Shown in pieces: positions 40,993-49,010 of a stretch of 49,010 nt of DNA (the stretch's first letter is position 1; the number at the start of each line of letters is the position of its first letter). The notes beneath the pieces are model-generated. The model was not told the DNA's origin, did not search any database, and saw only the letters and a list, made by a program, of their open reading frames with translations. A program made the translations under genes and the position numbers. Source of the DNA: Pseudomonas sp. GM84 (GTDB taxonomy: Bacteria > Pseudomonadota > Gammaproteobacteria > Pseudomonadales > Pseudomonadaceae); NCBI RefSeq assembly GCF_000282535.1, contig NZ_AKJC01000091.1, positions 1-49,010 on the forward strand. The letters run 5' to 3'.

Positions 40993-41451
40993 TCAATCGT
41001 AAGTGATCGGCAAGATGTAGCTCTCGAACTCGGTATCCTTGCGAAAGCCCATGGATTCATACGTCATGCGTGCCACCTCGTTATTGGCACTGGTCGACAC
41101 CCGCATGCGCACCGACTGGGTGCCCTTGGCCATTTTCTTGGCCTCGCGCATCAGGTGGTCGGCCACCAGCATGCGCCGCGAGTCTTCGGCCACGAAGATA
41201 TCGTTGAGAATCCATACCCGCTTGAGCGACAGCGACGAGAAGCTCGGGTACAGCTGGCAGAAACCCAGCAATTTACCGTCGTCATCATCCGGCAAGGCCA
41301 GGTAGATGACCGATTCGTCATGCTTGAGGCGTTTTTCCAGGAAGCTGCGCGAGCTGTCCGGATAGGGGAGCTGCCCATAGAACTCGCGGTATCTGACGAA
41401 CAGCGGAGTGAGCAGGTCGAGGTGTTCCAGGCTTGCCTTGATGATGCGCAT
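40993..41451 (-). CDS. GNAT-family N-acetyltransferase
   Basis: A 152-residue acetyltransferase. The fold runs MRIIKASLEHLDLLTPLFV, LLGFCQLYPSFSSLSLKRVW, LNDIFVAEDSRRMLVADHLM, where the acetyl-CoA-binding R/Q-x-x-G/A loop appears as DSRRMLVADHL. It then reaches NEVARMTYESMGFRKDTEFE, the usual C-terminal GNAT helix-strand. Substrate unknown. It follows eutC on the same strand after 108 bp, but nothing ties it to ethanolamine use. Confidence 0.85.
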   Translation of the reverse strand: MRIIKASLEHLDLLTPLFVRYREFYGQLPYPDSSRSFLEKRLKHDESVIYLALPDDDDGKLLGFCQLYPSFSSLSLKRVWILNDIFVAEDSRRMLVADHLMREAKKMAKGTQSVRMRVSTSANNEVARMTYESMGFRKDTEFESYILPITYD

Positions 41452-41559
41452 GTGTGGCCCTCAGAATCCATTTGGGGAAACAGCGGAATGCCAGCAACTC
41501 TCAAACGCATGCTGCCCAATGCAGGCTAGAAGTGCAATCCGCCATCCGTGACATGTTTT

Positions 41560-42378
41560 TTACCCTTCGCCGAGCAGAAAGTTACCTTTTTGATTGCGGT
41601 CGTTGTCATTTTCGAGAGTATGAACCTCCGCTTCATCCTTCAGATTCACCCCGGACAGCTGCCGGCGGCAGGCCTCGCGCATCAGGTAGAGCAGGCGGTG
41701 GGCGGCCATGCCGTAGCTCAGGCCCTCCAGGCGCACGTTGGAAATGCAGTTGCGGTAGGCGTCGGTCAGGCCGACCTTGGGCCCATAGGTGAAGTACAGG
41801 CCAAGGCTGTCGGGAGAGCTCAATCCGGGCCGTTCGCCGATCAGCATGACCGTCATGCGGGCGCCGAGCAGTTCGCCCACCTCATCGGCCACGGCCACAC
41901 GGCCTTGCTCCACCAGCACCACAGGGGCGCTGGTCCAGCCATCGGCCGCTGCCTGTTCTTCGAAACGGCTCAGAAACGGCAGGGTATGGCGATGCACGGC
42001 CAGGGCCGAGAGGCCATCGGCGACCACGATCGCCAGGTCGAAGCCGCCTGGGTTGGCCTGGGCATGCTGGCGCAGGCGCTCGATCGAGTCTTCGTTCAGG
42101 CGTCGGCCGAGGTCGGGGCGCTGCAGATACTGGTTACGGTCGCTGGCGGCACTGTGCAGCAGCAGGCTGTCGCGCCCCCGGTCCTTCAGTTGCTCGGCCA
42201 GCGCCGCGTGGTCGAACGGCAGGTGCACGGCGTCACGGGCCTGGGCGTGGGCGAACTGGAAGTCCAGCTGGGCGCTGGTCGGCAGGCTGATGCCGCTGCG
42301 GCCCAGGGCGATGCGGGCCGGCGTCAGGTTGCGCAAGGCCAGCCAGGGGTTTTCGGGAGTGGGCGTACGATGGTCCAT
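41560..42378 (-). CDS. eutC: Ethanolamine ammonia-lyase, small subunit
   Basis: A 272-residue subunit of the adenosylcobalamin-dependent lyase that splits ethanolamine to acetaldehyde and ammonia. Conserved stretches are [20 protein letters not shown] at the N-terminus, [35 protein letters not shown] near 68, and [19 protein letters not shown] near 115. It ends after [20 protein letters not shown]. The ATG at 42378 follows an AGAGGTG ribosome site; GTG 42384 is two codons earlier. It begins 9 bp after eutB, so they are co-translated. Cobalamin is held at the EutB/EutC interface. Confidence 0.96.
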   Translation of the reverse strand: MDHRTPTPENPWLALRNLTPARIALGRSGISLPTSAQLDFQFAHAQARDAVHLPFDHAALAEQLKDRGRDSLLLHSAASDRNQYLQRPDLGRRLNEDSIERLRQHAQANPGGFDLAIVVADGLSALAVHRHTLPFLSRFEEQAAADGWTSAPVVLVEQGRVAVADEVGELLGARMTVMLIGERPGLSSPDSLGLYFTYGPKVGLTDAYRNCISNVRLEGLSYGMAAHRLLYLMREACRRQLSGVNLKDEAEVHTLENDNDRNQKGNFLLGEG

Positions 42379-42386
42379 GGTCACCT

Positions 42387-43781
42387 CTATGCCAGCTGCG
42401 CCAAGGCCTGGCGGAACGCCGGCGGCAGGTTGTCGCCGAAGCGTATCCGGCCATCGGCCTGGGTGAAGATGCCGGTGCGCTGCAACCAGGCCTCGAATTC
42501 CGGCCCGGGCTTGAGGCCCAGGGTCTGGCGCGCGTACAGCGCGTCGTGGAACGAGGTGGTCTGGTAGTTGAGCATGATGTCGTCGGAACCGGGGATGCCC
42601 ATGATGAAGTTGATCCCGGCCACACCCAGCAGGGTCAGCAGGGTATCCATGTCGTCCTGGTCGGCTTCGGCGTGGTTGGTGTAGCAGATGTCGCAGCCCA
42701 TCGGCACGCCAAGCAGCTTGCCGCAGAAGTGGTCTTCCAGCCCTGCGCGGATGATCTGCTTGCCGTTGTACAGGTACTCCGGGCCGATGAAACCGACCAC
42801 GGTGTTGACCAGAAACGGCTTGAAGTGGCGGGCCACGGCATAGGCGCGGGTTTCGCAGGTCTGCTGGTCGACACCATGATGGGCATTGGCCGACAAGGCA
42901 CTGCCCTGGCCGGTTTCGAAGTACATGAGGTTCTGTCCGAGGGTGCCACGCCCCTGGGACAGGCCGGCCTCATAGCCTTCCTGCAGCACGTTGAGGTTGA
43001 TGCCGAAACTGGCGTTGGCGGCCTCGGTGCCGGCAATCGACTGGAACACCAGGTCCAGGGGCACGCCGCGGTTGATCGCTTCGATCGAGGTGGTCACGTG
43101 GGTCAGCACGCACGCCTGGGTGGGGATGTCGTAGCGCTGGATGATGGCGTCGAGCATTTCCAGCAAGGCGCAGATCGAGGCGATGCTGTCGGTGGCCGGG
43201 TTGATGCCGATCATGGCGTCGCCATTGCCGTAGAGCAGGCCGTCGAGAATGCTGGCAGCGATGCCGGCCGGCTCGTCGGTGGGGTGGTTGGGTTGCAGGC
43301 GGGTCGACAGCCGCCCGCGCAAGCCCATGGTGCCGCGAAAGCGGGTGACCACGCGGATTTTCTGGGCCACCAGTACCAGGTCCTGCACGCGCATGATCTT
43401 CGACACCGCAGCGGCCATTTCCGGCGTCAGGCCTGGGGCCAGGGCGCGCAGGCTGTCTTCGTCGGCCTCTTCGCTGAGCAGCCAGTCGCGCAGGCCACCC
43501 ACGGTGAGGTGGCTGACCGGGGCAAACGCCTGGGCGTCGTGGCTGTCGATGATCAGCCGGGTCACTTCATCGTGTTCGTAAGGGATCAGCGCTTCGTTGA
43601 GAAAGTGGCTGAGCGGGATATTGGCCAGGGCCATCTGCGCGGCCACCCGTTCGCCGTCGTTGGCGGCGGCGACGCCGGCCAGATAATCCCCGGAACGTGC
43701 CGGGCTGGCCTTGGCCATCACGTCCTTGAGGCTGTCGAAGCGGTAGACCAGGTGGTCCACCGTGTGTACGAAACTTGCCAT
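42387..43781 (-). CDS. eutB: Ethanolamine ammonia-lyase, large subunit
   Basis: A 464-residue TIM-barrel subunit (E. coli EutB 453). Family stretches include [20 protein letters not shown] near residue 30, [20 protein letters not shown] near 150-170 and [20 protein letters not shown] near 190. [40 protein letters not shown] and [20 protein letters not shown] follow. It binds ethanolamine and, with EutC, coenzyme B12. The ATG at 43781 is the family start. No microcompartment shell genes are present, so this is the free-enzyme pathway of pseudomonads. It lies 49 bp after eat. Confidence 0.96.
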   Translation of the reverse strand: MASFVHTVDHLVYRFDSLKDVMAKASPARSGDYLAGVAAANDGERVAAQMALANIPLSHFLNEALIPYEHDEVTRLIIDSHDAQAFAPVSHLTVGGLRDWLLSEEADEDSLRALAPGLTPEMAAAVSKIMRVQDLVLVAQKIRVVTRFRGTMGLRGRLSTRLQPNHPTDEPAGIAASILDGLLYGNGDAMIGINPATDSIASICALLEMLDAIIQRYDIPTQACVLTHVTTSIEAINRGVPLDLVFQSIAGTEAANASFGINLNVLQEGYEAGLSQGRGTLGQNLMYFETGQGSALSANAHHGVDQQTCETRAYAVARHFKPFLVNTVVGFIGPEYLYNGKQIIRAGLEDHFCGKLLGVPMGCDICYTNHAEADQDDMDTLLTLLGVAGINFIMGIPGSDDIMLNYQTTSFHDALYARQTLGLKPGPEFEAWLQRTGIFTQADGRIRFGDNLPPAFRQALAQLA

Positions 43782-43830
43782 ACAGAATCTCCAGAGCGCC
43801 GCGGGGCTTGCCCGCGGCGGGTGTCGACGA

Positions 43831-45279
43831 TCAGTGCAGAGCCTCTTCGGCTTTCTGGATCGCGGCGAATTCCTCTTCCGGTGTCCCCGCAACCAGGTGG
43901 TGGCGGCTGTAGAACGCAAAGTAGGCGATCAATACCGCATAGATCACTGCAGCGCCAATCACCACCCGTGGGTCGACCAGGAAGCCCGCGACCACCGCGA
44001 TGCAGGCCAGCACCAGTGCCACGCCCGAGGTGAAGATGCCGCCAGGGGTGCGATACGGGCGCTCCATCTTCGGCCGGCGGATACGCAGGGTGATGTGCGC
44101 AGCCATCATCAGTACATAAGACAGCGTAGCGCCGAACACCGCGACCAGGATCAGCAGGTCGCCCTGGCCGGTCAGTGACAGGGCAAAACCAATGATGCCG
44201 GGGATGACCAGGGCCAGCACCGGCGCCTTGCTCTTGTTGGTCTCGGACAGTTTGCGCGGCAGGTAGCCGGCACGGGACAGGGCGAAGATCTGCCGCGAAT
44301 AGGCGTAGATAATCGAGAAAAAGCTGGCGATCAGGCCAGCCAGGCCCACCAGGTTGACGAAGCTGCCCATCCAGGTGGAACCGCCGTAAGCCTTGGCCAG
44401 TGCCTCGACCAGCGGGTTGCCGGAGGCCTTCAGCGCTTCGGCACCGGCGGCGCCCGGGCCGACCACCAGAATCAGCAGGGCGAAGGCCAGCAGCACCAGC
44501 ATGGCGCCAATCAGGCCGCGTGGCAGGTCGCGTTTCGGGTTCTTGGTTTCCTCGGCCGCCAGTGGCACGCCTTCTACCGCCAGGAAGAACCAGATGGCGT
44601 AGGGGATGGCCGCCCACACCCCGACATAGCCGAACGGCAGGAAGCTGCTGGCGCCCACCGCGTCGGTCTGGGCGATGTCGAACAGGTTCGCTGCATCAAA
44701 ATGGGGCACCATGCTCACCAGGAACACGGCCAGGGCGATGGCGGCGATGGCGGTGATGATGAACATCAGCTTGAGCGCTTCACCGACGCCAAAAATGTGG
44801 ATGCCGATGAACACGACGTAGAACGCCAGATAGATCATCCAGCCGCCGATACCGAACAGTGACTGGCAGTAGGCGCCGATGAACACGGCGATGGCGGCGG
44901 GGGCGATGGCGTATTCGATCAGGATCGCCGTACCGGTAAGAAAGCCGCCCCACGGGCCAAAGGCGCTGCGGGCAAAGCCGTAGCCGCCGCCTGCGGTGGG
45001 GATCATCGACGACAGTTCGGCCAGCGAGAAGCACATGCACAGGTACATGGTGGCCATCAGCAAGGTGGCGAGGAACATGCCGCCCCAGCCGCCCTGGGCC
45101 AGGCCGAAGTTCCAGCCGGCGTAGTCGCCCGAGATCACGTAGGCCACGCCCAGACCGACCAGCAGGACCCAGCCGGCGGCGCCTTTTTTCAGTTCACGTT
45201 GCTGGAAATAGTCCGAACCGACTTTTTCGAAGTCGACGGATGCACCTGCCGGCGAGCCGGCGGAATGATCGCTTGGCAT
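43831..45279 (-). CDS. eat: Ethanolamine permease (APC superfamily)
   Basis: A 482-residue inner-membrane transporter with twelve predicted membrane segments. GWVLLVGLGVAYVISGDYAG opens the first segments. The APC-type features are GGYGFARSAFGPWGGFLTGT near residue 102, FLAVEGVPLAAEETKNPKRD near 240-259, and SFFSIIYAYSRQIFALSRAG near 325. The family imports ethanolamine for use as carbon and nitrogen source. The ATG at 45279 gives a hydrophilic N-terminal tail typical of this family. A -24/-12 promoter lies ~60-75 bp upstream. eutB and eutC follow. Confidence 0.93.
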   Translation of the reverse strand: MPSDHSAGSPAGASVDFEKVGSDYFQQRELKKGAAGWVLLVGLGVAYVISGDYAGWNFGLAQGGWGGMFLATLLMATMYLCMCFSLAELSSMIPTAGGGYGFARSAFGPWGGFLTGTAILIEYAIAPAAIAVFIGAYCQSLFGIGGWMIYLAFYVVFIGIHIFGVGEALKLMFIITAIAAIALAVFLVSMVPHFDAANLFDIAQTDAVGASSFLPFGYVGVWAAIPYAIWFFLAVEGVPLAAEETKNPKRDLPRGLIGAMLVLLAFALLILVVGPGAAGAEALKASGNPLVEALAKAYGGSTWMGSFVNLVGLAGLIASFFSIIYAYSRQIFALSRAGYLPRKLSETNKSKAPVLALVIPGIIGFALSLTGQGDLLILVAVFGATLSYVLMMAAHITLRIRRPKMERPYRTPGGIFTSGVALVLACIAVVAGFLVDPRVVIGAAVIYAVLIAYFAFYSRHHLVAGTPEEEFAAIQKAEEALH

Positions 45280-45339
45280 AGATTCACCTGTTGTTTTTCT
45301 TGGTGGCTGGAAGGGTTCCGGCCGCTGGTGATGGGTACT

Positions 45340-45354
45340 GCAGGAAGCGAGCCA
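45340..45354 (-). promoter_or_regulatory. Sigma-54 (-24/-12) promoter of eat-eutB-eutC
   Basis: Read on the minus strand: TGGCTCGCTTCCTGC, then A. GG and GC are exactly 10 bases apart, as in TGGCAC-N5-TTGC. It predicts a start near 45328, ~49 bp before the eat ATG. A 7+7 inverted repeat CCAGAGC-N15-GCTCTGG (45352-45380) overlaps its upstream edge. Confidence 0.65.
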
Positions 45355-45396
45355 GAGCGGTTTTTGCACGGTGGCTCTGGAGGGTGTGATGCTGTG

Positions 45397-45482
45397 CCGG
45401 CCTCTTCGCGGGGCAAGCCCGCTCCCACAGTGACAGCAGTCGCACTGCAAGAACTGTGGGAGCGGGCTTGCCCCGCGAAGGG
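45397..45482. repeat. REP pair, family B
   Basis: Left copy CCGGCCTCTTCGCGGGGCAA to CTCCCACAG and inverted right copy CTGTGGGAGCGGGCTTGCCC ending GCGAAGGG. It separates exaC from the eat promoter, so the aldehyde dehydrogenase message likely ends or is attenuated here and eat uses its own start. Confidence 0.9.
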
Positions 45483-45493
45483 CGCGACGCGGG

Positions 45494-47014
<1,521 letters not shown>

Positions 47015-47063
47015 GGTGTGTCTCCTGGTTAATTGTGTTTGTTGAGGAGTTAACAAGCGTAGA

Positions 47064-47078
47064 GCAAAGGTTGGGCCA
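47064..47078 (-). promoter_or_regulatory. Sigma-54 (-24/-12) promoter of exaC
   Basis: Minus strand TGGCCCAACCTTTGC, followed by T: GG and GC 10 bases apart, and nine bases agree with the TGGCAC-N5-TTGC frame at the positions that matter most (TGGC, C, TTGC). It predicts a start near 47052, 38 bp before the ATG. This is the better of the two sigma-54 promoters seen. Confidence 0.75.
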
Positions 47079-47142
47079 GTGTGGCAAGCCCCAAGGAAAT
47101 CAATAACTTGGAGCATTGTTCAGCACTGACCAGTCAGCCCTT

Positions 47143-47158
47143 GTGCCAGGGCTGGCAC
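47143..47158. promoter_or_regulatory. Candidate activator site: perfect 7+7 palindrome
   Basis: GTGCCAG-GG-CTGGCAC lies 65 bp upstream of the exaC -24 box, so about 91-106 bp before its start site, the usual place for enhancer sites of sigma-54 activators. A nearby imperfect repeat (TGACAC...GCGACAC, 47168-47193) is a second, weaker candidate. Binding by the divergent regulator is inferred. Confidence 0.5.
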
Positions 47159-47271
47159 GGCCGGGGGTGACACTTTGTACCGTTTGCGACACGCCGGATG
47201 ACGGTGCATTGCAAAGCCCGGTGGGGTAGAGGATGCTGGAAAGAGTCTCTATCTGCGGAGAACAACAACTA

Positions 47272-49010
47272 ATGCAGAACAATCACTTCAGTCGCCATGC
47301 CCAGCAGGTGCATACCGTCGCCCGCGGCGAAGCCGGCAGCGATCCATCGATTGCCCGCTCCTGGCTGCGCTGCCTGGAGGACTATCACCTCGATCCTTCG
47401 GTAATCGAGGCACCGGTGGTGCTCGAGCATGGTCGCCTGCTGGAAAGCCGCGAGCGCCTGCATCAGGTGCTGAAAATCGCCGATGGCGAAATGAACAGCC
47501 TGCATCAGCAGCTTTCCGGTGCCGGTCATGCGGTGTTGCTGACCGATGCCCGTGGGGTAATCCTCAACTGCGTGACCGCGCCCAATGAGCGGCGCAACTT
47601 CGAGCGCGCCGGGCTGTGGCTGGGCGCCGACTGGAGCGAGGCCAGCGAAGGCACCAACGGCATCGGCACCTGCCTGGTCGAGCGCCAGGCGCTGACCATC
47701 CACCAGAACGAACATTTTCGCGGTCGCCATACCGGCCTGACCTGTTCGGCCAGCCCGGTGTTCGACCCCCATGGCGAGCTGCTGGCGGTGCTCGATGTGT
47801 CTTCGGCGCGGCCGGATGTGTCGCGCCAGAGCCAGTTCCACACCATGGCCCTGGTCAACCTCTCGGCGAAGATGATCGAGAGCTGTTACTTCCTGCGCCA
47901 TTTCGAGCAGCAGTGGTTGCTGCGCTTCCACTTGCAGGCCGAGTCGGTCGGCTTGTTCAGCGAAGGCTTGCTGGCCTTCGATGGCGATGGCCGCATCTGC
48001 GCGGCCAACCAGAGTGCCCTGAATCTGTTGGGCAGTATTCGCGGTGGCGTGCTGGGCAAGCCGCTGGAGCGTTTTTTTGCCTGTAGCCATGACGAACTGT
48101 TCAGCCGCGCCACCCCCGACGGCAGCACGGCCTGGCCGCTGCGCACCCGCGATGGCCGGCAAGTGTTCGCCAGCCTGCGTGGCCAGGCGCGGGCGCCGTT
48201 GTGGACGGTGCCGGCCAGCCTGCCAGAGGCCCGGCGCCCGGCCGACCCCGGCATCTGCCTGCTGGACCCGGCGCTGCAGAATGACTTCCGCCGGGCCGTG
48301 CGGGTGTTCGAGCGCGATGTGCCGTTGCTGCTGTGCGGTGAAACCGGTTGCGGCAAGGAGGCCTTCGCCCAGGCCGTGCACCAGGCCAGCCAGCGTCGCG
48401 GCAAGCCATTCGTGGCGGTCAACTGTGCGTCGATCCCGGAAAGCCTGATCGAGAGCGAGCTGTTCGGTTATCGCGGCGGCAGTTTCACCGGTGCACGCAA
48501 GGAAGGCATGCGCGGCAAGCTGCTGCAGGCCGATGGCGGTACGTTGCTGCTGGATGAAATCGGTGACATGCCGCTGGCGCTGCAAACCCGCCTGCTGCGC
48601 GTGTTGGAGGAGCGCCAGGTGGTGCCGATCGGCGGCGAGGCACAGGCGGTGGATGTGCGTATCGTCAGTGCTACTCACCGGGATTTGCTGGAGCGGGTGG
48701 AGCAGGGCAGTTTCCGCGAAGACCTGTACTACCGGCTCAATGGCCTGGAAGTGGCGTTGCCGGCGGTGCGCGAGCGCAGTGACAAGGCTCAACTGCTGGA
48801 CTTCCTGCTTCGCCAGGAGGCGCAGGGGCAGCGGGTCGAACTGGAGCCCAGGGCGCGTCAGGCGCTGCTGGACTTTGCCTGGCCGGGTAACGTGCGGCAG
48901 ATGCGCAATGTATTGCGCACGCTCGTGGCGCTTTGCGATAACACCTTCATCGGGTTCTCCGACCTGCCCGCGACCTTCCGTAGCAATGCGGCCCCTGTGG
49001 GAGCGGGCTT
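47272..49010 (+). CDS. eatR: Sigma-54-dependent activator, EatR/AcoR type (partial, 3' end outside window)
   Basis: At least 579 residues are in the window. A GAF-like sensor (~75-185, SEGTNGIGTCLVERQALTIH) is followed by a PAS-like stretch (~225-275). The AAA+ domain has Walker A GETGCGKEAF near 356, GSFTGA near 403 in place of GAFTGA, Walker B LLLDEIGDMP near 425, and FREDLYYRLNGLEV near 480. The expected Fis-type HTH is not reached. The last 18 bases match a family B repeat in the coding frame. It is divergent from exaC, as EatR is in P. aeruginosa, and probably turns on exaC and eat-eutBC when ethanolamine is present. Confidence 0.88.
   Translation, partial: MQNNHFSRHAQQVHTVARGEAGSDPSIARSWLRCLEDYHLDPSVIEAPVVLEHGRLLESRERLHQVLKIADGEMNSLHQQLSGAGHAVLLTDARGVILNCVTAPNERRNFERAGLWLGADWSEASEGTNGIGTCLVERQALTIHQNEHFRGRHTGLTCSASPVFDPHGELLAVLDVSSARPDVSRQSQFHTMALVNLSAKMIESCYFLRHFEQQWLLRFHLQAESVGLFSEGLLAFDGDGRICAANQSALNLLGSIRGGVLGKPLERFFACSHDELFSRATPDGSTAWPLRTRDGRQVFASLRGQARAPLWTVPASLPEARRPADPGICLLDPALQNDFRRAVRVFERDVPLLLCGETGCGKEAFAQAVHQASQRRGKPFVAVNCASIPESLIESELFGYRGGSFTGARKEGMRGKLLQADGGTLLLDEIGDMPLALQTRLLRVLEERQVVPIGGEAQAVDVRIVSATHRDLLERVEQGSFREDLYYRLNGLEVALPAVRERSDKAQLLDFLLRQEAQGQRVELEPRARQALLDFAWPGNVRQMRNVLRTLVALCDNTFIGFSDLPATFRSNAAPVGAG
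48993..49010. repeat. REP sequence inside or at the end of the activator gene (cut by window edge)
   Basis: CCCTGTGGGAGCGGGCTT is identical to the start of an inverted family B copy. The open frame continues through it (reading APVGAG, then the edge). Whether it is a coding insertion or the gene ends just after cannot be seen here. Confidence 0.6.

Noticed and set aside
47269..48792. 507-residue minus-strand frame across the sigma-54 activator
   Set aside because: Antisense to well-formed GAF and AAA+ motifs; Gln/His/Ala-rich shadow composition.

Overview
The window is about 49 kb of high-GC gammaproteobacterial chromosome. Gene content, gene order (selA-selB, asparaginase, oprG, nrdR-rib-nusB-thiL-pgpA, ribA, dxs-ispA-xseB, pfe, ppa, eut, eatR) and two families of ~30-bp palindromic intergenic repeats (cores GCCGGCAAGCCGGC and CGCGGG(A/G)CAAGCCCGC, each with CTCCCACA) point to the Pseudomonas putida group. 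There is no integrase, transposase, CRISPR array or obvious island. This is ordinary core chromosome, densely decorated with REP pairs.

Layout. (1) 1-2.3 kb: the end of selA, then selB and the selenocysteine tRNA gene selC, packed as one unit. (2) 2.4-9 kb: L-asparaginase and an alanine/glycine:cation symporter, an XRE-type regulator with a tandem-repeat operator, a TauE/SafE permease gene broken by a one-base frameshift, and an overlapping pair of sugar-nucleotide reductase/epimerase genes. (3) 9-13.1 kb: the porin gene oprG with a well-placed ANR/FNR-type site, then a four-gene zinc-type operon (DUF2796, ABC ATPase, ABC permease, DUF3299) with a Zur-like site. (4) 13.2-15.7 kb: a small conserved gene, the thioredoxin-TPR chaperone ybbN/cnoX, a methyltransferase and a lipoprotein. 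(5) 15.8-24.6 kb: nrdR, ribD, ribE, ribBA, ribH, nusB, thiL, pgpA, a periplasmic solute-binding protein, ribA, a small membrane protein and btuF. (6) 24.6-29.7 kb, minus strand: xseB-ispA-dxs followed by btuB. (7) 29.9-32.1 kb: a second, single-domain ribB under an FMN riboswitch, and divergent rtcB. (8) 32.2-37.5 kb: an enterobactin-type locus (pfeR-pfeS-pfeA-pfeE) with two Fur-like sites. (9) 37.8-41.5 kb: an S24-like repressor lacking its catalytic residues, ppa, mtfA, a DedA gene and a GNAT gene. (10) 41.6-49 kb: the ethanolamine cluster exaC, eat, eutB, eutC, and a divergent sigma-54 activator (EatR/AcoR type) that runs off the window.

How the genes connect. Riboflavin synthesis is complete but split. 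RibBA keeps the DHBP synthase half and lacks the cysteines of GTP cyclohydrolase II, so the separate ribA must supply that step, while a second ribB answers to FMN. Ethanolamine ammonia-lyase (EutBC) needs adenosylcobalamin, and the window also holds the B12 receptor btuB and binding protein btuF. Neither has space for a cobalamin riboswitch. exaC and eat each have a -24/-12 promoter with exact GG-N10-GC spacing, which fits control by the divergent sigma-54 activator.

No wholly new system was found. The observations most worth a second look are a REP sequence that appears to enter the reading frame of the sigma-54 activator at the window edge, the two sigma-54 promoters, the ANR site at -41.5 of oprG, the Zur-linked DUF2796/ABC/DUF3299 operon, and the S24-like repressor with both catalytic residues replaced. 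All calls come from reading the sequence; no database search was run.
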